This document shows positions 24,926 through 32,878 of a stretch of 64,000 nucleotides of DNA, piece after piece; within the stretch, counting starts at the first letter, position 1, and the number at the start of each line of letters is the position of its first letter. Under the pieces are notes generated by a model, which was given only the letters and a program-made list of their open reading frames with translations, did no database searches and was not told the DNA's origin. This DNA comes from Flavobacterium gelidicaeli (GTDB lineage: Bacteria; Bacteroidota; Bacteroidia; Flavobacteriales; Flavobacteriaceae), in the NCBI RefSeq assembly GCF_013294005.1, contig NZ_JABSNK010000003.1:186001-250000 (forward strand), read 5' to 3'. Both the position numbers and the translations under genes were made by a program.

Positions 24926-25681
24926 ATGAGAAACCATATTTATATATTTACATTATTAAGTTTTTTTGCATGTAAAACAGAAACTGAAAAAATTGAAAGT
25001 AGAGCCAAATCTAAAGTTAATGTTTCGGAAAATTTTTCATATGAAGAAGAGTTAAATAAAAGAAAAGAAAATACAACAAAAGACTCTGTTTTATTAAACG
25101 ACATTCAATTTATTAATGATTCTATTCTGAAAGGAAAATTTAAATTAGATATTTCTAAATACAGTGATGAAAGCTCAAAAAATAAATGTTATCTAATAAG
25201 ACTTAATAAGAATATTTTTAATGAGTTTTATAATGAAGGATTTGAATATATTGGTGATTTGAATGGTGATGGAAAAGAGGATTATGTTTTTGTTTTACCA
25301 GCTTTAAATTATTGTGAAGAAGGTGATTCATATTACTTTACAAATAATAACATCCCAAGAATATTAACAGATTCAAATTGTTGCCATCCGAATAATATAA
25401 TAAATATTGGAGATATAGATGAAGATGGAAATATGGAAATTGCAGAATACTACTCATCTTGTGCAAGTAGATATAAAGCAATAACGATATATAGTTTAAA
25501 GAATTCTAAATGGAATGAGATTAAATCTTTTTCATTTGTTTTAAACGATAAATATTCAATCGAAAAAGATTTTAAAAAACTATTTAGAAAAACTTCTAAA
25601 AACCAACTTAAATATTATGAAATAAATGATGTGGATATCAAAAATGAATTAGTCGCTTCTTGGAAAAAAATAAAAATATAA
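24926..25681 (+). CDS. Putative lipoprotein with acidic repeat loops, 251 aa
   Basis: The N-terminus (MRNHIYIFTLLSFFACKTE) looks like a lipoprotein signal with the cysteine at residue 16, though FFAC is a weak lipobox. Two Asp-rich loops, DLNGDGKEDYVFVLP near 111 and DIDEDGNMEIAEYYSS near 162, resemble the calcium-binding FG-GAP/VCBS loop type. The four cysteines in between could form disulfides. Family otherwise unknown. It is AT-rich and followed 2 nt after its stop by an attC-like inverted repeat; it is the first of an orphan-gene array. Confidence 0.65.
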   Translation: MRNHIYIFTLLSFFACKTETEKIESRAKSKVNVSENFSYEEELNKRKENTTKDSVLLNDIQFINDSILKGKFKLDISKYSDESSKNKCYLIRLNKNIFNEFYNEGFEYIGDLNGDGKEDYVFVLPALNYCEEGDSYYFTNNNIPRILTDSNCCHPNNIINIGDIDEDGNMEIAEYYSSCASRYKAITIYSLKNSKWNEIKSFSFVLNDKYSIEKDFKKLFRKTSKNQLKYYEINDVDIKNELVASWKKIKI

Positions 25682-25682
25682 T

Positions 25683-25828
25683 AATTACTGCCTACAACAG
25701 CGGTTTGCATAAATGGCGAAATATGTGGTAAATTCACGTTTATCTTTCGCATGAAATTTTATCTTAGCCGGAAAATCTCGGTCACGAAGTTCACTACTTC
25801 ATGAAGCCGCAAAACGTTAGCAGTAATT
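25683..25828 (+). repeat. attC-like inverted-repeat element in orphan-gene array
   Basis: AATTACTGC (25683-25691) pairs perfectly with GCAGTAATT (25820-25828). Inside it, GCGG (25700-25703) pairs with CCGC (25807-25810). The outer and inner stems are separated by unpaired spacers of 8 and 9 nt that contain AAC (25696-25698) and GTT (25816-25818). This R-box/spacer/L-box plan with AAC...GTT is that of integron attC sites, although the R' box (GTTAGCA) does not fully fit GTTRRRY. The element fits exactly between the stop of one gene and the broken start of the next. No integrase is in the window. Confidence 0.45.
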
Positions 25829-26018
25829 CCCCATTTCTATAAGTGGTTATAAAGGTTATAGTTTCCCTTTTTTTAAGAATAATATTGTATCAATTTCAGA
25901 AAATTCAACACAATCTACTATTTATAATTATATTTATGACAACGAAAATTATCCTACAGAAGTAAATGGTATTTCTATGGGAGAAACATTTAATTTTAAT
26001 ATAGAATATTACGAATAA
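25829..26018 (+). pseudogene. 3' remnant of a lipoprotein-like gene
   Basis: An open frame without a start codon begins at the outer edge of the preceding inverted-repeat element and ends at TAA 26016-26018. It reads ...GYSFPFFKNNIVSISENSTQ and ends EVNGISMGETFNFNIEYYE. The alternating polar beta-strand style resembles the C-terminus of flavobacterial YD-like surface lipoproteins. Only about 62 codons remain, so it is a fragment. The following stretch 26019-26194 has a CTTCTAACAGCC tail and no gene. Confidence 0.5.
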
Positions 26019-26194
26019 AAGCCACTTCTAACAGCCATTTTTGATATAGCTGAAGTTTAGAGGAATTAAAGTAACAGATCAAGTTTTCTTATAACCGAAA
26101 ATTGAAATGTTGCTAATTTCCAGTCATATCAAAGCAGTAAAATATTATTTCCTATTTAACTGCACAAGATAATTAAAATTTAAAAATATAAATT

Positions 26195-26764
26195 ATGATA
26201 AAAGGATTTTTAGGATTTCTAATAGGAGTATTTGTTACGGTACTGACTCTACGATTTAAAGAACTCGTTAACAAAGAGATGTTTACTATCGATAATTTAA
26301 AAATTTTACTACCACTTTTGTTAGTAGTAATTACTGGAATAATCGCATTATACCAAATGAAGTCAAATATTTTCGTTTCTTACAGAATTAGATGGATTGA
26401 GAATTTTAAACTAAATCTAAGCGGATATATAAGTGAAACACATCTCGCTCTTTTTAGCTTACAAATTTATTCAAAGGATAAAGAAAACCGAAAGGCTTAT
26501 TATGACAAATATTTTGAAGCAATAAATAAATCTGCAATGTACAGAAACAGAATTTTCCTTGATTTAGACACCAAAGATGATTTACAAGAAAAAATTTTAT
26601 TGAATATTGTGGATGTAAATTCATTGTTAGATAAATTTGTAAACGAAGATTTAAGTAAAGATTTGGAACTTCAGATTTCTTTAAAACAAACTGAATTGGA
26701 AGCTCTAATTTTAAAATTATTAAATTCAGAGTTTGTTAAAAATAAAAATATTTTACATTTTTAA
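26195..26764 (+). CDS. Membrane-anchored hypothetical protein, 189 aa
   Basis: Two N-terminal membrane spans (FLGFLIGVFVTVLTLRF and ILLPLLLVVITGIIALYQM) are followed by a helical cytoplasmic domain (~65-189) beginning FVSYRIRWIENFKLNLSGYI. It contains a Leu/Lys-rich amphipathic C-terminus that may form a coiled coil. A two-span anchor followed by an RxxWI(E/D) helix is a pattern I recall in small phage- and island-encoded membrane proteins, but no family can be named. The gene is alone, flanked by repeat-like spacers. Confidence 0.6.
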   Translation: MIKGFLGFLIGVFVTVLTLRFKELVNKEMFTIDNLKILLPLLLVVITGIIALYQMKSNIFVSYRIRWIENFKLNLSGYISETHLALFSLQIYSKDKENRKAYYDKYFEAINKSAMYRNRIFLDLDTKDDLQEKILLNIVDVNSLLDKFVNEDLSKDLELQISLKQTELEALILKLLNSEFVKNKNILHF

Positions 26765-26806
26765 AAAAAAATTAACGGCACATAAAAGCGTTTTGCGAGA
26801 TTATTA

Positions 26807-26832
26807 GAATTAACATTTTTTAACATATCTCC
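26807..26832 (+). repeat. 26-bp spacer repeat, copy 1
   Basis: The 26-nt run starting GAATTAACATTTTTTAAC and ending ATATCTCC matches the run at 27563-27588 in 23 of 26 positions. Both copies lie 42-50 nt after the stop codon of an orphan gene (26764 and 27512) and before the next one. The surrounding DNA is AT-rich, which raises chance similarity somewhat. Confidence 0.5.
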
Positions 26833-26921
26833 ATCAAGTAAAAATAATATGTTTTAAAGAAAGTTCCATCCATCCTGTATCGCTAAGATGTAGTATCCAT
26901 TTTGAAAAAAAAAACGAACAA

Positions 26922-27512
26922 ATGAAGCCAAAATCTAAATCAGAATTAATAATAATAATTTCAATTTTTATATTTATTATCTTCTCATTTTTAATTGATA
27001 TTAATAAATATCTTCCAGGTTTAAGTAGTCTCTTTCCATTTATTTTGATTTTCATTTTCATTTTTGACATTTACAAATCAAATAAATATCTAAAAAACAT
27101 ACCTATAAACGAAATCCGAATAAGAAGTAATAATGATAGTTATTATATTTTGCCATTTATTGGTGGCGTAATTTTTTGTTCAATATCTATAATTTTAATA
27201 TTCATAGATGAAACTAAGATCATAGCAATTCTAACTTTCGTATCGGGAATAATTCTAATTTTTAAAGGATTAATATTTATACCAAGCGCCTTAATAAAAA
27301 TGGAAAATGGCAATATATATTTTGAAAATGGTATAGTTACTAATAGACTTCAAATAGAAAAAATAGATAAAATTGTTTTTAACAAAAATAATATTGAATT
27401 TAAACTCAATGAAAATAAAAATTATTTTTTTTTACATCTTGAACTAAATCTAAAGGAAATTGAACTTACGAAAAAATTTTTAAGCGAAAATATAACGGCT
27501 AACATCATTTAA
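26922..27512 (+). CDS. Membrane protein with PH-like C-terminal domain, 196 aa
   Basis: Four predicted membrane spans: two at the N-terminus (LIIIISIFIFIIFSFLI and SLFPFILIFIFIFDIY) and two in the middle (ILPFIGGVIFCSISIILIFI and IIAILTFVSGIILIFKGLIF). A soluble ~75-residue C-terminal part, IYFENGIVTNRLQIEKIDKI, has the strand pattern of bacterial PH-like domains. Family not identified. The next locus (27658) also encodes spans followed by a PH-like stretch (IYFDNNGILYNLPLFN), so the two may be distant paralogues. Base composition is extremely AT-rich. Confidence 0.6.
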   Translation: MKPKSKSELIIIISIFIFIIFSFLIDINKYLPGLSSLFPFILIFIFIFDIYKSNKYLKNIPINEIRIRSNNDSYYILPFIGGVIFCSISIILIFIDETKIIAILTFVSGIILIFKGLIFIPSALIKMENGNIYFENGIVTNRLQIEKIDKIVFNKNNIEFKLNENKNYFFLHLELNLKEIELTKKFLSENITANII

Positions 27513-27562
27513 AAGAAAACCGATCTACCAACAGGCTTTACACAATAGTTATGAATTTAGTT

Positions 27563-27588
27563 GAATTAGCATTTTTTAATATATCTTC
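27563..27588 (+). repeat. 26-bp spacer repeat, copy 2
   Basis: This copy reads GAATTAGCATTTTTTAAT then ATATCTTC and differs from copy 1 (26807-26832) at three positions, all transitions. It lies 51 nt after the stop of the 196-residue membrane gene and about 70 nt before the decayed gene at 27658. A short imperfect inverted repeat, CTACCAACAG with GTTTGGGTAG, surrounds it. Confidence 0.5.
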
Positions 27589-27657
27589 GTTTGGGTAGAA
27601 AGTAATTAACTCCTAATATTACCAGATCAACTGCTAATACTTAACTATAACTTTTAG

Positions 27658-28374
27658 ATGAAATTTAATATATTTACTTTATTAAAATTAATACCAGTAC
27701 TATTTATAAGTATAGGTTTTATTATTGTTATTATGATGATTAAAAATGATGTAAAAGTTATCTAAGCCTATGTAACATTAGGACTTTTTATTTCAGTACC
27801 AAGTTTTATTTTATATGGATTATGTTTTGGTTTTAAAGTGTCTGAAAAAACAATTAAAAAATAAAAAGAAAATCAAGAAAGCATTTATTTTGACAATAAC
27901 GGAATTTTATATAATCTTCCGTTATTTAATACTACTCATTTCATTGATTGGAAAACAATTGAGACAGTAATTTATATAAACTATCAATCTGATGATAACG
28001 CAAAATTTATTTTTTACTTAATAAAACCAACTATTCAAACAATGAATCAAAATCCTATGTGGTTCAATAAAATATATCCTTTTTTTATTAAAAATAAAAT
28101 TGAAGTTATAATTAAAGACGATTGTGAGAATTTTTACGAAATACCTAAAATGTTAGAAATTTATTTGGATAAAGTTAATCCAATTGATTTAGCAAAAGAC
28201 TACAGAAAAGGAACTTTATTAACTTCAAAAAGTACGATAAAAAATAACACTGTGAAAATTGAGGAACTTTGGAAAGGAATTAATAATAATTCACGAGAAA
28301 AAGTTATTTTTGATAAACTTAATCGCAATTTTGAGCAAATAAATTTTAAAAAAAAAACAAATACACAACAATAA
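27658..28374 (+). pseudogene. Membrane/PH-like gene with two in-frame TAA codons
   Basis: One frame runs from ATG 27658 to TAA 28374 (238 codons), broken only by TAA at 27763-27765 and TAA at 27862-27864. It begins MKFNIFTLLKLIPVLFISIG (span 1), then AYVTLGLFISVPSFILYGL after the first stop (span 2), and IYFDNNGILYNLPLFNTTHF (PH-like part) after the second, so coding character persists across both stops. Each could derive from CAA, AAA or GAA by one change. No frameshift is needed. The longest intact piece starts at ATG 28042 and covers only the last 110 residues. Recent decay is the simplest reading. Confidence 0.7.
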
Positions 28375-28508
28375 TTTAGCATGATTGTCTATTTAGCGTA
28401 ATTATCTTTTTTATCACTACCTTTTTTAATATTTGTAAATAGTTTACTACTAAGTTCTAGAACTTGCAAAACGACATAACGTAATTTTAGATAACATCGC
28501 GAAATGTA

Positions 28509-29375
28509 ATGGAGAAAAATTTTATTAATAAACCTAGAATTGAAATTGATGATTTTGGTAAGTCAACCAAAATTACTTGGTCAGTAGTTGGAGGACATTT
28601 ATATCCATATTGCCAAAATATGCCTTCACCAATTGGGGGTATCGTTTCTAATTCTGATACAGGTAAAGATTTAGTATTTTCTTTTGAGAATCATGATTGT
28701 AAAGATTTTTTAATTTTTTACGTTTCTCCTTCTAAAACATATAATTTATGTGTTTCAGATAAAGTTTTTTTTATGTTTGATAATGAAATAATAATTTCGT
28801 TTGAGATTACTAATGAAAAAGAGAGATCAAGATATGAAAGTTTTAATAAGATTAGAATACAAATAACTCAAAATGAACTTGAAATATTTGCTTACAATAA
28901 ACTATTAAAATGGAAAATAGAATCTTTTAAAAAAAATAACTCAATTATCAGTGTTGCTAAAAATTTCTATTGGTATAAAAATGAAAATTATGCAACTGTT
29001 GTTCAGAATCTTGCTAAAGATTATAAAGAATTAGTAAAACAAAATATCAATAACTATCTACCATTGTTAATGCGAAATAACGATAATAATAGAAATGTTA
29101 TTTATAAAGAAGAATGTTATGTTTATTTGATGATTGACACGACAAATAATTTTCACAAAATAGGCATTTCTAATAATCCAAAATATCGTGAGAAAACTTT
29201 ACAGAGTGATAAACCAACAATTGAGCTTGTATGTAGTAAGTCATTTCCAAATAGAAAAACTGCTCAATTTTTAGAAAAGACTTTACACAAAGTTTATGAC
29301 CATAACAGAGTTAGAGGAGAATGGTTTAGATTAGATTACTCTGAAGTACAAGAAGTGATAATTACTCTAAAATAG
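28509..29375 (+). CDS. Protein with C-terminal GIY-YIG (T5orf172/MUG113) nuclease-like domain
   Basis: A 288-residue protein. Residues ~200-288 match the T5orf172/MUG113 branch of the GIY-YIG fold: CYVYLMIDTTNNFHKIGIS (strands 1-2, with YVYL for GIY and KIGIS for YIG), NPKYREKTLQS (the arginine position), AQFLEKTLHKVYDHNR (the metal-site Glu) and RGEWFRL. The N-terminal ~195 residues are a beta-rich domain I do not recognise (RIEIDDFGKSTKITWSVVGG). Members occur in phages and islands as DNA-cutting or DNA-binding modules. The target is unknown. It is the last gene of the orphan array before the core gene at 29541. The gap before it, 28375-28508, holds no gene. Confidence 0.75.
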   Translation: MEKNFINKPRIEIDDFGKSTKITWSVVGGHLYPYCQNMPSPIGGIVSNSDTGKDLVFSFENHDCKDFLIFYVSPSKTYNLCVSDKVFFMFDNEIIISFEITNEKERSRYESFNKIRIQITQNELEIFAYNKLLKWKIESFKKNNSIISVAKNFYWYKNENYATVVQNLAKDYKELVKQNINNYLPLLMRNNDNNRNVIYKEECYVYLMIDTTNNFHKIGISNNPKYREKTLQSDKPTIELVCSKSFPNRKTAQFLEKTLHKVYDHNRVRGEWFRLDYSEVQEVIITLK

Positions 29376-29540
29376 TGTTCTTAGTAACTAATAAAAAAAA
29401 ATATTAAAACCAGATTTGTTTAAGAAATATATACCTAAATAAAGGGATGTTATTACTCAGTTTGCACTTATTGAAAAGCAAATTGTTTTTAAAATATATA
29501 ACGTTATACAAATATTATTAAATCATTAATAACTTAAAAA

Positions 29541-29888
29541 ATGCCTTATAACGAACTTTTATCGCTGCGTATAGAAAAAATTTTGATTGAAATGAATGTT
29601 GATTTTAAGCAAAAGAAAATGTTTGGAGGGAACACTTTTATGGTTAATGATAAAATGTGTTTCGGTATTATGCAGGAGGAGATAATGCTGCGGGTTATGG
29701 ATGAATTTTACGAAACATTACTTGAGGAGAATCATGTTAAACCAATGGATTTTACTAAAAAAATTATAAAAGGGTTTTTATTTATCGAAAAAGAGGCTTT
29801 TAAAACGGATAATCAATTGCTGCGATGGATTAATTACGGACTCGATTTTAGCGAACGCGGCATCTTAAAACACAAAAAGAAAAAATAA
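29541..29888 (+). CDS. TfoX N-terminal domain family protein
   Basis: A 115-residue protein covering the TfoX N-terminal domain: KKMFGGNTFMVNDKMCFGIM (~25-44), EEIMLRVMDEFYETLLEE and KGFLFIEKEAFKTDNQLLRWI. The C-terminal TfoX domain is absent, as is normal for the short form. TfoX regulates competence in gammaproteobacteria; short forms in Bacteroidetes are of unknown function. The gap to the orphan array upstream (29376-29540) shows no gene. Confidence 0.85.
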   Translation: MPYNELLSLRIEKILIEMNVDFKQKKMFGGNTFMVNDKMCFGIMQEEIMLRVMDEFYETLLEENHVKPMDFTKKIIKGFLFIEKEAFKTDNQLLRWINYGLDFSERGILKHKKKK

Positions 29889-29918
29889 AGGTTAACTTTG
29901 TAGTTAAATTAAAAGAAA

Positions 29919-30539
29919 ATGGCACAATTTTTAAAAATATACGAAGACAAACCTAATGAAGCAGCTATTGCGAAAGTTGTTAAGGTTTTAAAAGATGGGG
30001 GATTAGTTATATATCCTACTGATACGGTTTATGGTCTAGGTTGTGATATCACTAATACCAAAGCATTAGAGCGTATTGCAAAAATAAAAGGGATCAAACT
30101 AGAGAAAGCTAATTTTTCCTTTGTATGCCACGATTTAAGCAATATATCTGACTATGTGAGGCAAATTGACACCGCTACTTTTAAAATTTTAAAGAGAGCC
30201 TTGCCTGGTCCTTATACCTTTATTTTACCTGGTAATAATAATTTACCAAAGGAATTCAAGAAGAAAACAACGGTAGGTATTCGTGTTCCAAATAATGCAA
30301 TTGCTTTAGAAATAGTACGTCAATTAGGAAATCCTATTGTTTCAACTTCTATTCGCGATGATGATGATGTAATTGAGTATACTACAGATCCAGAGTTAAT
30401 TTTTGAAAAGTGGCAAAATCAAGTAGACTTGGTTATTGATGGTGGTTATGGAGATAATGTTGGGTCAACTATCATTGATTTGTCTGGAGATGAGCCAGTT
30501 GTAGTTAGAGCAGGAAAAGGAGATATTGATATTATATAA
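29919..30539 (+). CDS. tsaC: L-threonylcarbamoyladenylate synthase (YrdC/Sua5 family)
   Basis: A 206-residue single-domain YrdC protein. Conserved motifs are GGLVIYPTDTVYGLGCD near 28-44, KIKGIKLEKANFSFVCHD, LPGPYTFILPGN, TVGIRVPNN and GNPIVSTSIRD. It makes threonylcarbamoyl-AMP from threonine, bicarbonate and ATP for tRNA t6A37. It cooperates with TsaE at 1061-1468. In this branch KR-S/T of classic Sua5 reads KANFSF. A -7-like TAACTTTG box lies at 29893-29900. Confidence 0.92.
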   Translation: MAQFLKIYEDKPNEAAIAKVVKVLKDGGLVIYPTDTVYGLGCDITNTKALERIAKIKGIKLEKANFSFVCHDLSNISDYVRQIDTATFKILKRALPGPYTFILPGNNNLPKEFKKKTTVGIRVPNNAIALEIVRQLGNPIVSTSIRDDDDVIEYTTDPELIFEKWQNQVDLVIDGGYGDNVGSTIIDLSGDEPVVVRAGKGDIDII

Positions 30540-30609
30540 TTTATTGGCAAAATATTTGATTTTACTCTAATATTTTTTATATTAGCATAAGGATATACAA
30601 TTTAAAAGT

Positions 30610-30654
30610 ATGTTATTCTTAATTATATTTAATTGGTTATTAGAAAAAGATTAA
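30610..30654 (+). CDS. Possible 14-codon leader ORF before an orphan terminator
   Basis: ATG at 30610 opens a 14-codon frame (MLFLIIFNWLLEKD) ending at TAA 30652-30654, 10 nt before a strong intrinsic terminator. The peptide is hydrophobic with an acidic end. It may be a genuine small peptide, the remnant of a leader, or chance within a small RNA. The rest of the 30540-30945 gap shows no larger gene. Confidence 0.25.
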   Translation: MLFLIIFNWLLEKD

Positions 30655-30663
30655 GGATACATT

Positions 30664-30690
30664 AAAGCAGGTCGCAAGACCTGCTTTTTC
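30664..30690 (+). terminator. Strong intrinsic terminator downstream of tsaC
   Basis: AAAGCAGGTC (30664-30673) pairs perfectly with GACCTGCTTT (30678-30687) around a GCAA tetraloop, followed by TTTCTTTTT. It is 124 nt after the tsaC stop, so the RNA it ends is either a long tsaC 3' UTR or a separate small transcript. Confidence 0.85.
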
Positions 30691-30893
30691 TTTTTGGTGT
30701 AAGTCTTATGAAATAGCACTCAATTTTTTTTATCAGTAGTAATGATAAAAACAGTCTAAATTTATTTCAAATGGAATAGGTAACAATTGTTGCTTTTCGA
30801 GGTTCGCCCACTGTCAAAAAACGAATTACGACTATATTATATGGTTATTGGTATATTCTATTATTATAATTGATGTTCCTTTAATTGCATAAA

Positions 30894-30924
30894 AAAAGCG
30901 CCTCGAATATCGAGGCGCTTTTAA
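30894..30924 (-). terminator. Terminator of the OmpA-family gene
   Basis: AAAAGCGCCTCGA pairs with TCGAGGCGCTTTT (30910-30922) around a 3-nt loop, with A-runs on the plus strand giving the U-tract for the minus-strand gene that ends at 30946. Confidence 0.85.
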
Positions 30925-30945
30925 TTATTCTAAAAGAATTAAAAA

Positions 30946-31779
30946 CTATTTAGTTTGTTTTTTCATTTCTTTTTCAATCATTTCGTAGAATTGGTCAATT
31001 TTAGGTAAAACAACAATACGTGTTCTTCTATTACGTGCTCTGTTTTCAGCAGTATCATTATCAACTAATGGTACGTAAGAACTTCTACCCGCAGCGATAA
31101 GTTGTTCTGGTTTAACACCTAATTGGTTTGTTAAAACACGAATAATAGATGTAGAACGTTTCACACTTAAATCCCAGTTGTCAAGTAAAACACCACTTCC
31201 GTTATAAGGAACATTATCAGTATGACCTTCAACCATACATTCAAAATCTGGTTTGTCATTTACTACTTTAGCCACTTTAGCTAAAACACCTTTTGCTTTA
31301 TCAGTTACTTCGTAGCTTCCTGATTTGAATAATAATTTATCAGCGATTGAGATAAAAACAACTCCTTTTTCAACGTTAATTTCGATGTCTGGGTCAGATA
31401 TTCCAACAGCACTTTTTAAACTAGTAACAACAGCAAGTGTAACGCTGTCTTTTTTAGTTAATGCATCTTGCATTCTGCTTATTTTTAAATCTTTCTCTTT
31501 GATAGATTCTAAAGCTTTTTCGATATTTTCAGCACCTTTAGTAGTTAAAACAGTCATGTCTTTAGACGTACTAATAAGTGTTTGATTGTGCTCTCTTAAT
31601 CCTGATACAGTAGCTGTAAGCCCTGCTTTCTCTTCTAAACAAGAATTTAACTTGACAGTAGCAGAATTTAATAAATCTTGAGTTTCTTTATTTTTTGCTT
31701 CTAGGTCAGCGTATTTCTTTTTAGAAACGCATGAACTTAAAAGTGCCATAACAGATAAGGCGATTACGATTTTTTTCAT
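30946..31779 (-). CDS. OmpA-family peptidoglycan-binding lipoprotein
   Basis: A 277-residue lipoprotein: signal MKKIVIALSVMALLSSC with the lipobox cysteine at residue 17. Residues ~20-120 form a coiled coil. The OmpA C-terminal peptidoglycan-binding domain (~140-265) contains VEGHTDNVPYNG, NWDLSVKRSTSIIRVL and AENRARNRRTRIVVLPK, with the diaminopimelate-contacting Asp and Arg. It anchors the outer membrane to peptidoglycan. A TAAATTTG -7 box lies at 31811-31804 on the minus strand, 25 nt before the start. Confidence 0.92.
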   Translation of the reverse strand: MKKIVIALSVMALLSSCVSKKKYADLEAKNKETQDLLNSATVKLNSCLEEKAGLTATVSGLREHNQTLISTSKDMTVLTTKGAENIEKALESIKEKDLKISRMQDALTKKDSVTLAVVTSLKSAVGISDPDIEINVEKGVVFISIADKLLFKSGSYEVTDKAKGVLAKVAKVVNDKPDFECMVEGHTDNVPYNGSGVLLDNWDLSVKRSTSIIRVLTNQLGVKPEQLIAAGRSSYVPLVDNDTAENRARNRRTRIVVLPKIDQFYEMIEKEMKKQTK

Positions 31780-31852
31780 AAAATTTAATGTTTAGTTGAA
31801 TTACAAATTTAGTTTTTAATGATTACATATTGGACATAAAGTTCTGTTAAAA

Positions 31853-32842
31853 TTACTTAACAAATACCTTGCCAGCCTTTATGTAATAACTATAAACGAT
31901 ACTTTTAGTGCTATAGTACTTTTGGTGCTGGAAATCCCCTCTTTTTTTATAAGCTTTTGAGAATAAGGCGTGAAAATCAAAATGTGCTTTTAAAATGGCT
32001 GTGAAATGTTTCCATTTTCCTTTAAAAATAAATTGTATTCCTGCAACACCGTCAAGAACCATACGGGTAAAAAGTACCAAGTATAACTTTTCTTTGGGTA
32101 AATTTTTAGTCAACATTAATAGCGAATTTCTGAAATTGAGGTAGGTTTTCCTTGGATTGCCTTGTTGCAGCGTTGCGCCACCTACATGATATACCACAGA
32201 TTGGTAATTGTATTTAATAGTATGTCCTTTATTTATAGCTCGCCAACATAAATCTATTTCTTCTTGGTGTGCAAAGAAATCAGCATCAAAACCCGCTAAT
32301 TCTTTATAAACTTGGCTTCTAATAAAAAAGCAAGCTCCTGATGCCCAAAAAATTGTTCTATTATCGTTGTATTGACTTAAATCTTCTTCAAGTGTGTCAA
32401 AAATTCGTCCCCGACAATAGGGGTAGCCATATTTATCAATGAAACCGCCAGCAGCTCCAGCGTATTCAAAGTAATTCTTCTTTTTAAAATCTAAGATTTT
32501 TGGCTGAATTATTGCAGTTTTAGGTTCCTTTTCAAAAGTTTCCAGTATGGGCTGTAACCAATTCTTAGTTACCTCAATATCTGAATTTACTAAGGCATAA
32601 ATTTGAGCATCAATATGTTGTAACGCTTCATTATAGCCTTGTGCAAAACCGTAATTAGCTTTGTTAATTACAATTTGTACTTCAGGATAAGTATTTTTTA
32701 TAAACTCAATAGAAGTGTCTGTTGAAGCATTATCAGCGATATAAATAGTTGCTTCTGGTGAATAAGCAATTATAGATGGCAAAAACTGTTCTAAGAGTGA
32801 AACACCATTCCAATTAAGTATAACGACTGCGATTTTTTTCAA
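31853..32842 (-). CDS. Family 2 glycosyltransferase
   Basis: A 329-residue GT-A enzyme: VVILNWNGVSLLEQFLPSI at the N-terminus, ADNASTDTSIEFI, YGFAQGYNEAL, VNSDIEVTKNWL (the DxD-equivalent region) and FFAHQEEIDLCWRA (acceptor-site motif). This is the rhamnosyltransferase-like branch of GT2, acting on lipid-linked glycans at the inner face of the membrane. The sugar donor and acceptor are unknown. It stands between ompA-like and HsdR_N-like genes, not in a polysaccharide cluster. Confidence 0.9.
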   Translation of the reverse strand: MKKIAVVILNWNGVSLLEQFLPSIIAYSPEATIYIADNASTDTSIEFIKNTYPEVQIVINKANYGFAQGYNEALQHIDAQIYALVNSDIEVTKNWLQPILETFEKEPKTAIIQPKILDFKKKNYFEYAGAAGGFIDKYGYPYCRGRIFDTLEEDLSQYNDNRTIFWASGACFFIRSQVYKELAGFDADFFAHQEEIDLCWRAINKGHTIKYNYQSVVYHVGGATLQQGNPRKTYLNFRNSLLMLTKNLPKEKLYLVLFTRMVLDGVAGIQFIFKGKWKHFTAILKAHFDFHALFSKAYKKRGDFQHQKYYSTKSIVYSYYIKAGKVFVK

Positions 32843-32878
32843 AATAAATATTTTATGTTTTTATAATCGTAAATGAAT

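Noticed and set aside
10495..28374. TAA reassigned as a sense codon (glutamine)
   Set aside because: TAA ends many clearly intact core genes in the window at their expected lengths, so the three in-frame TAA codons are better explained as nonsense mutations.
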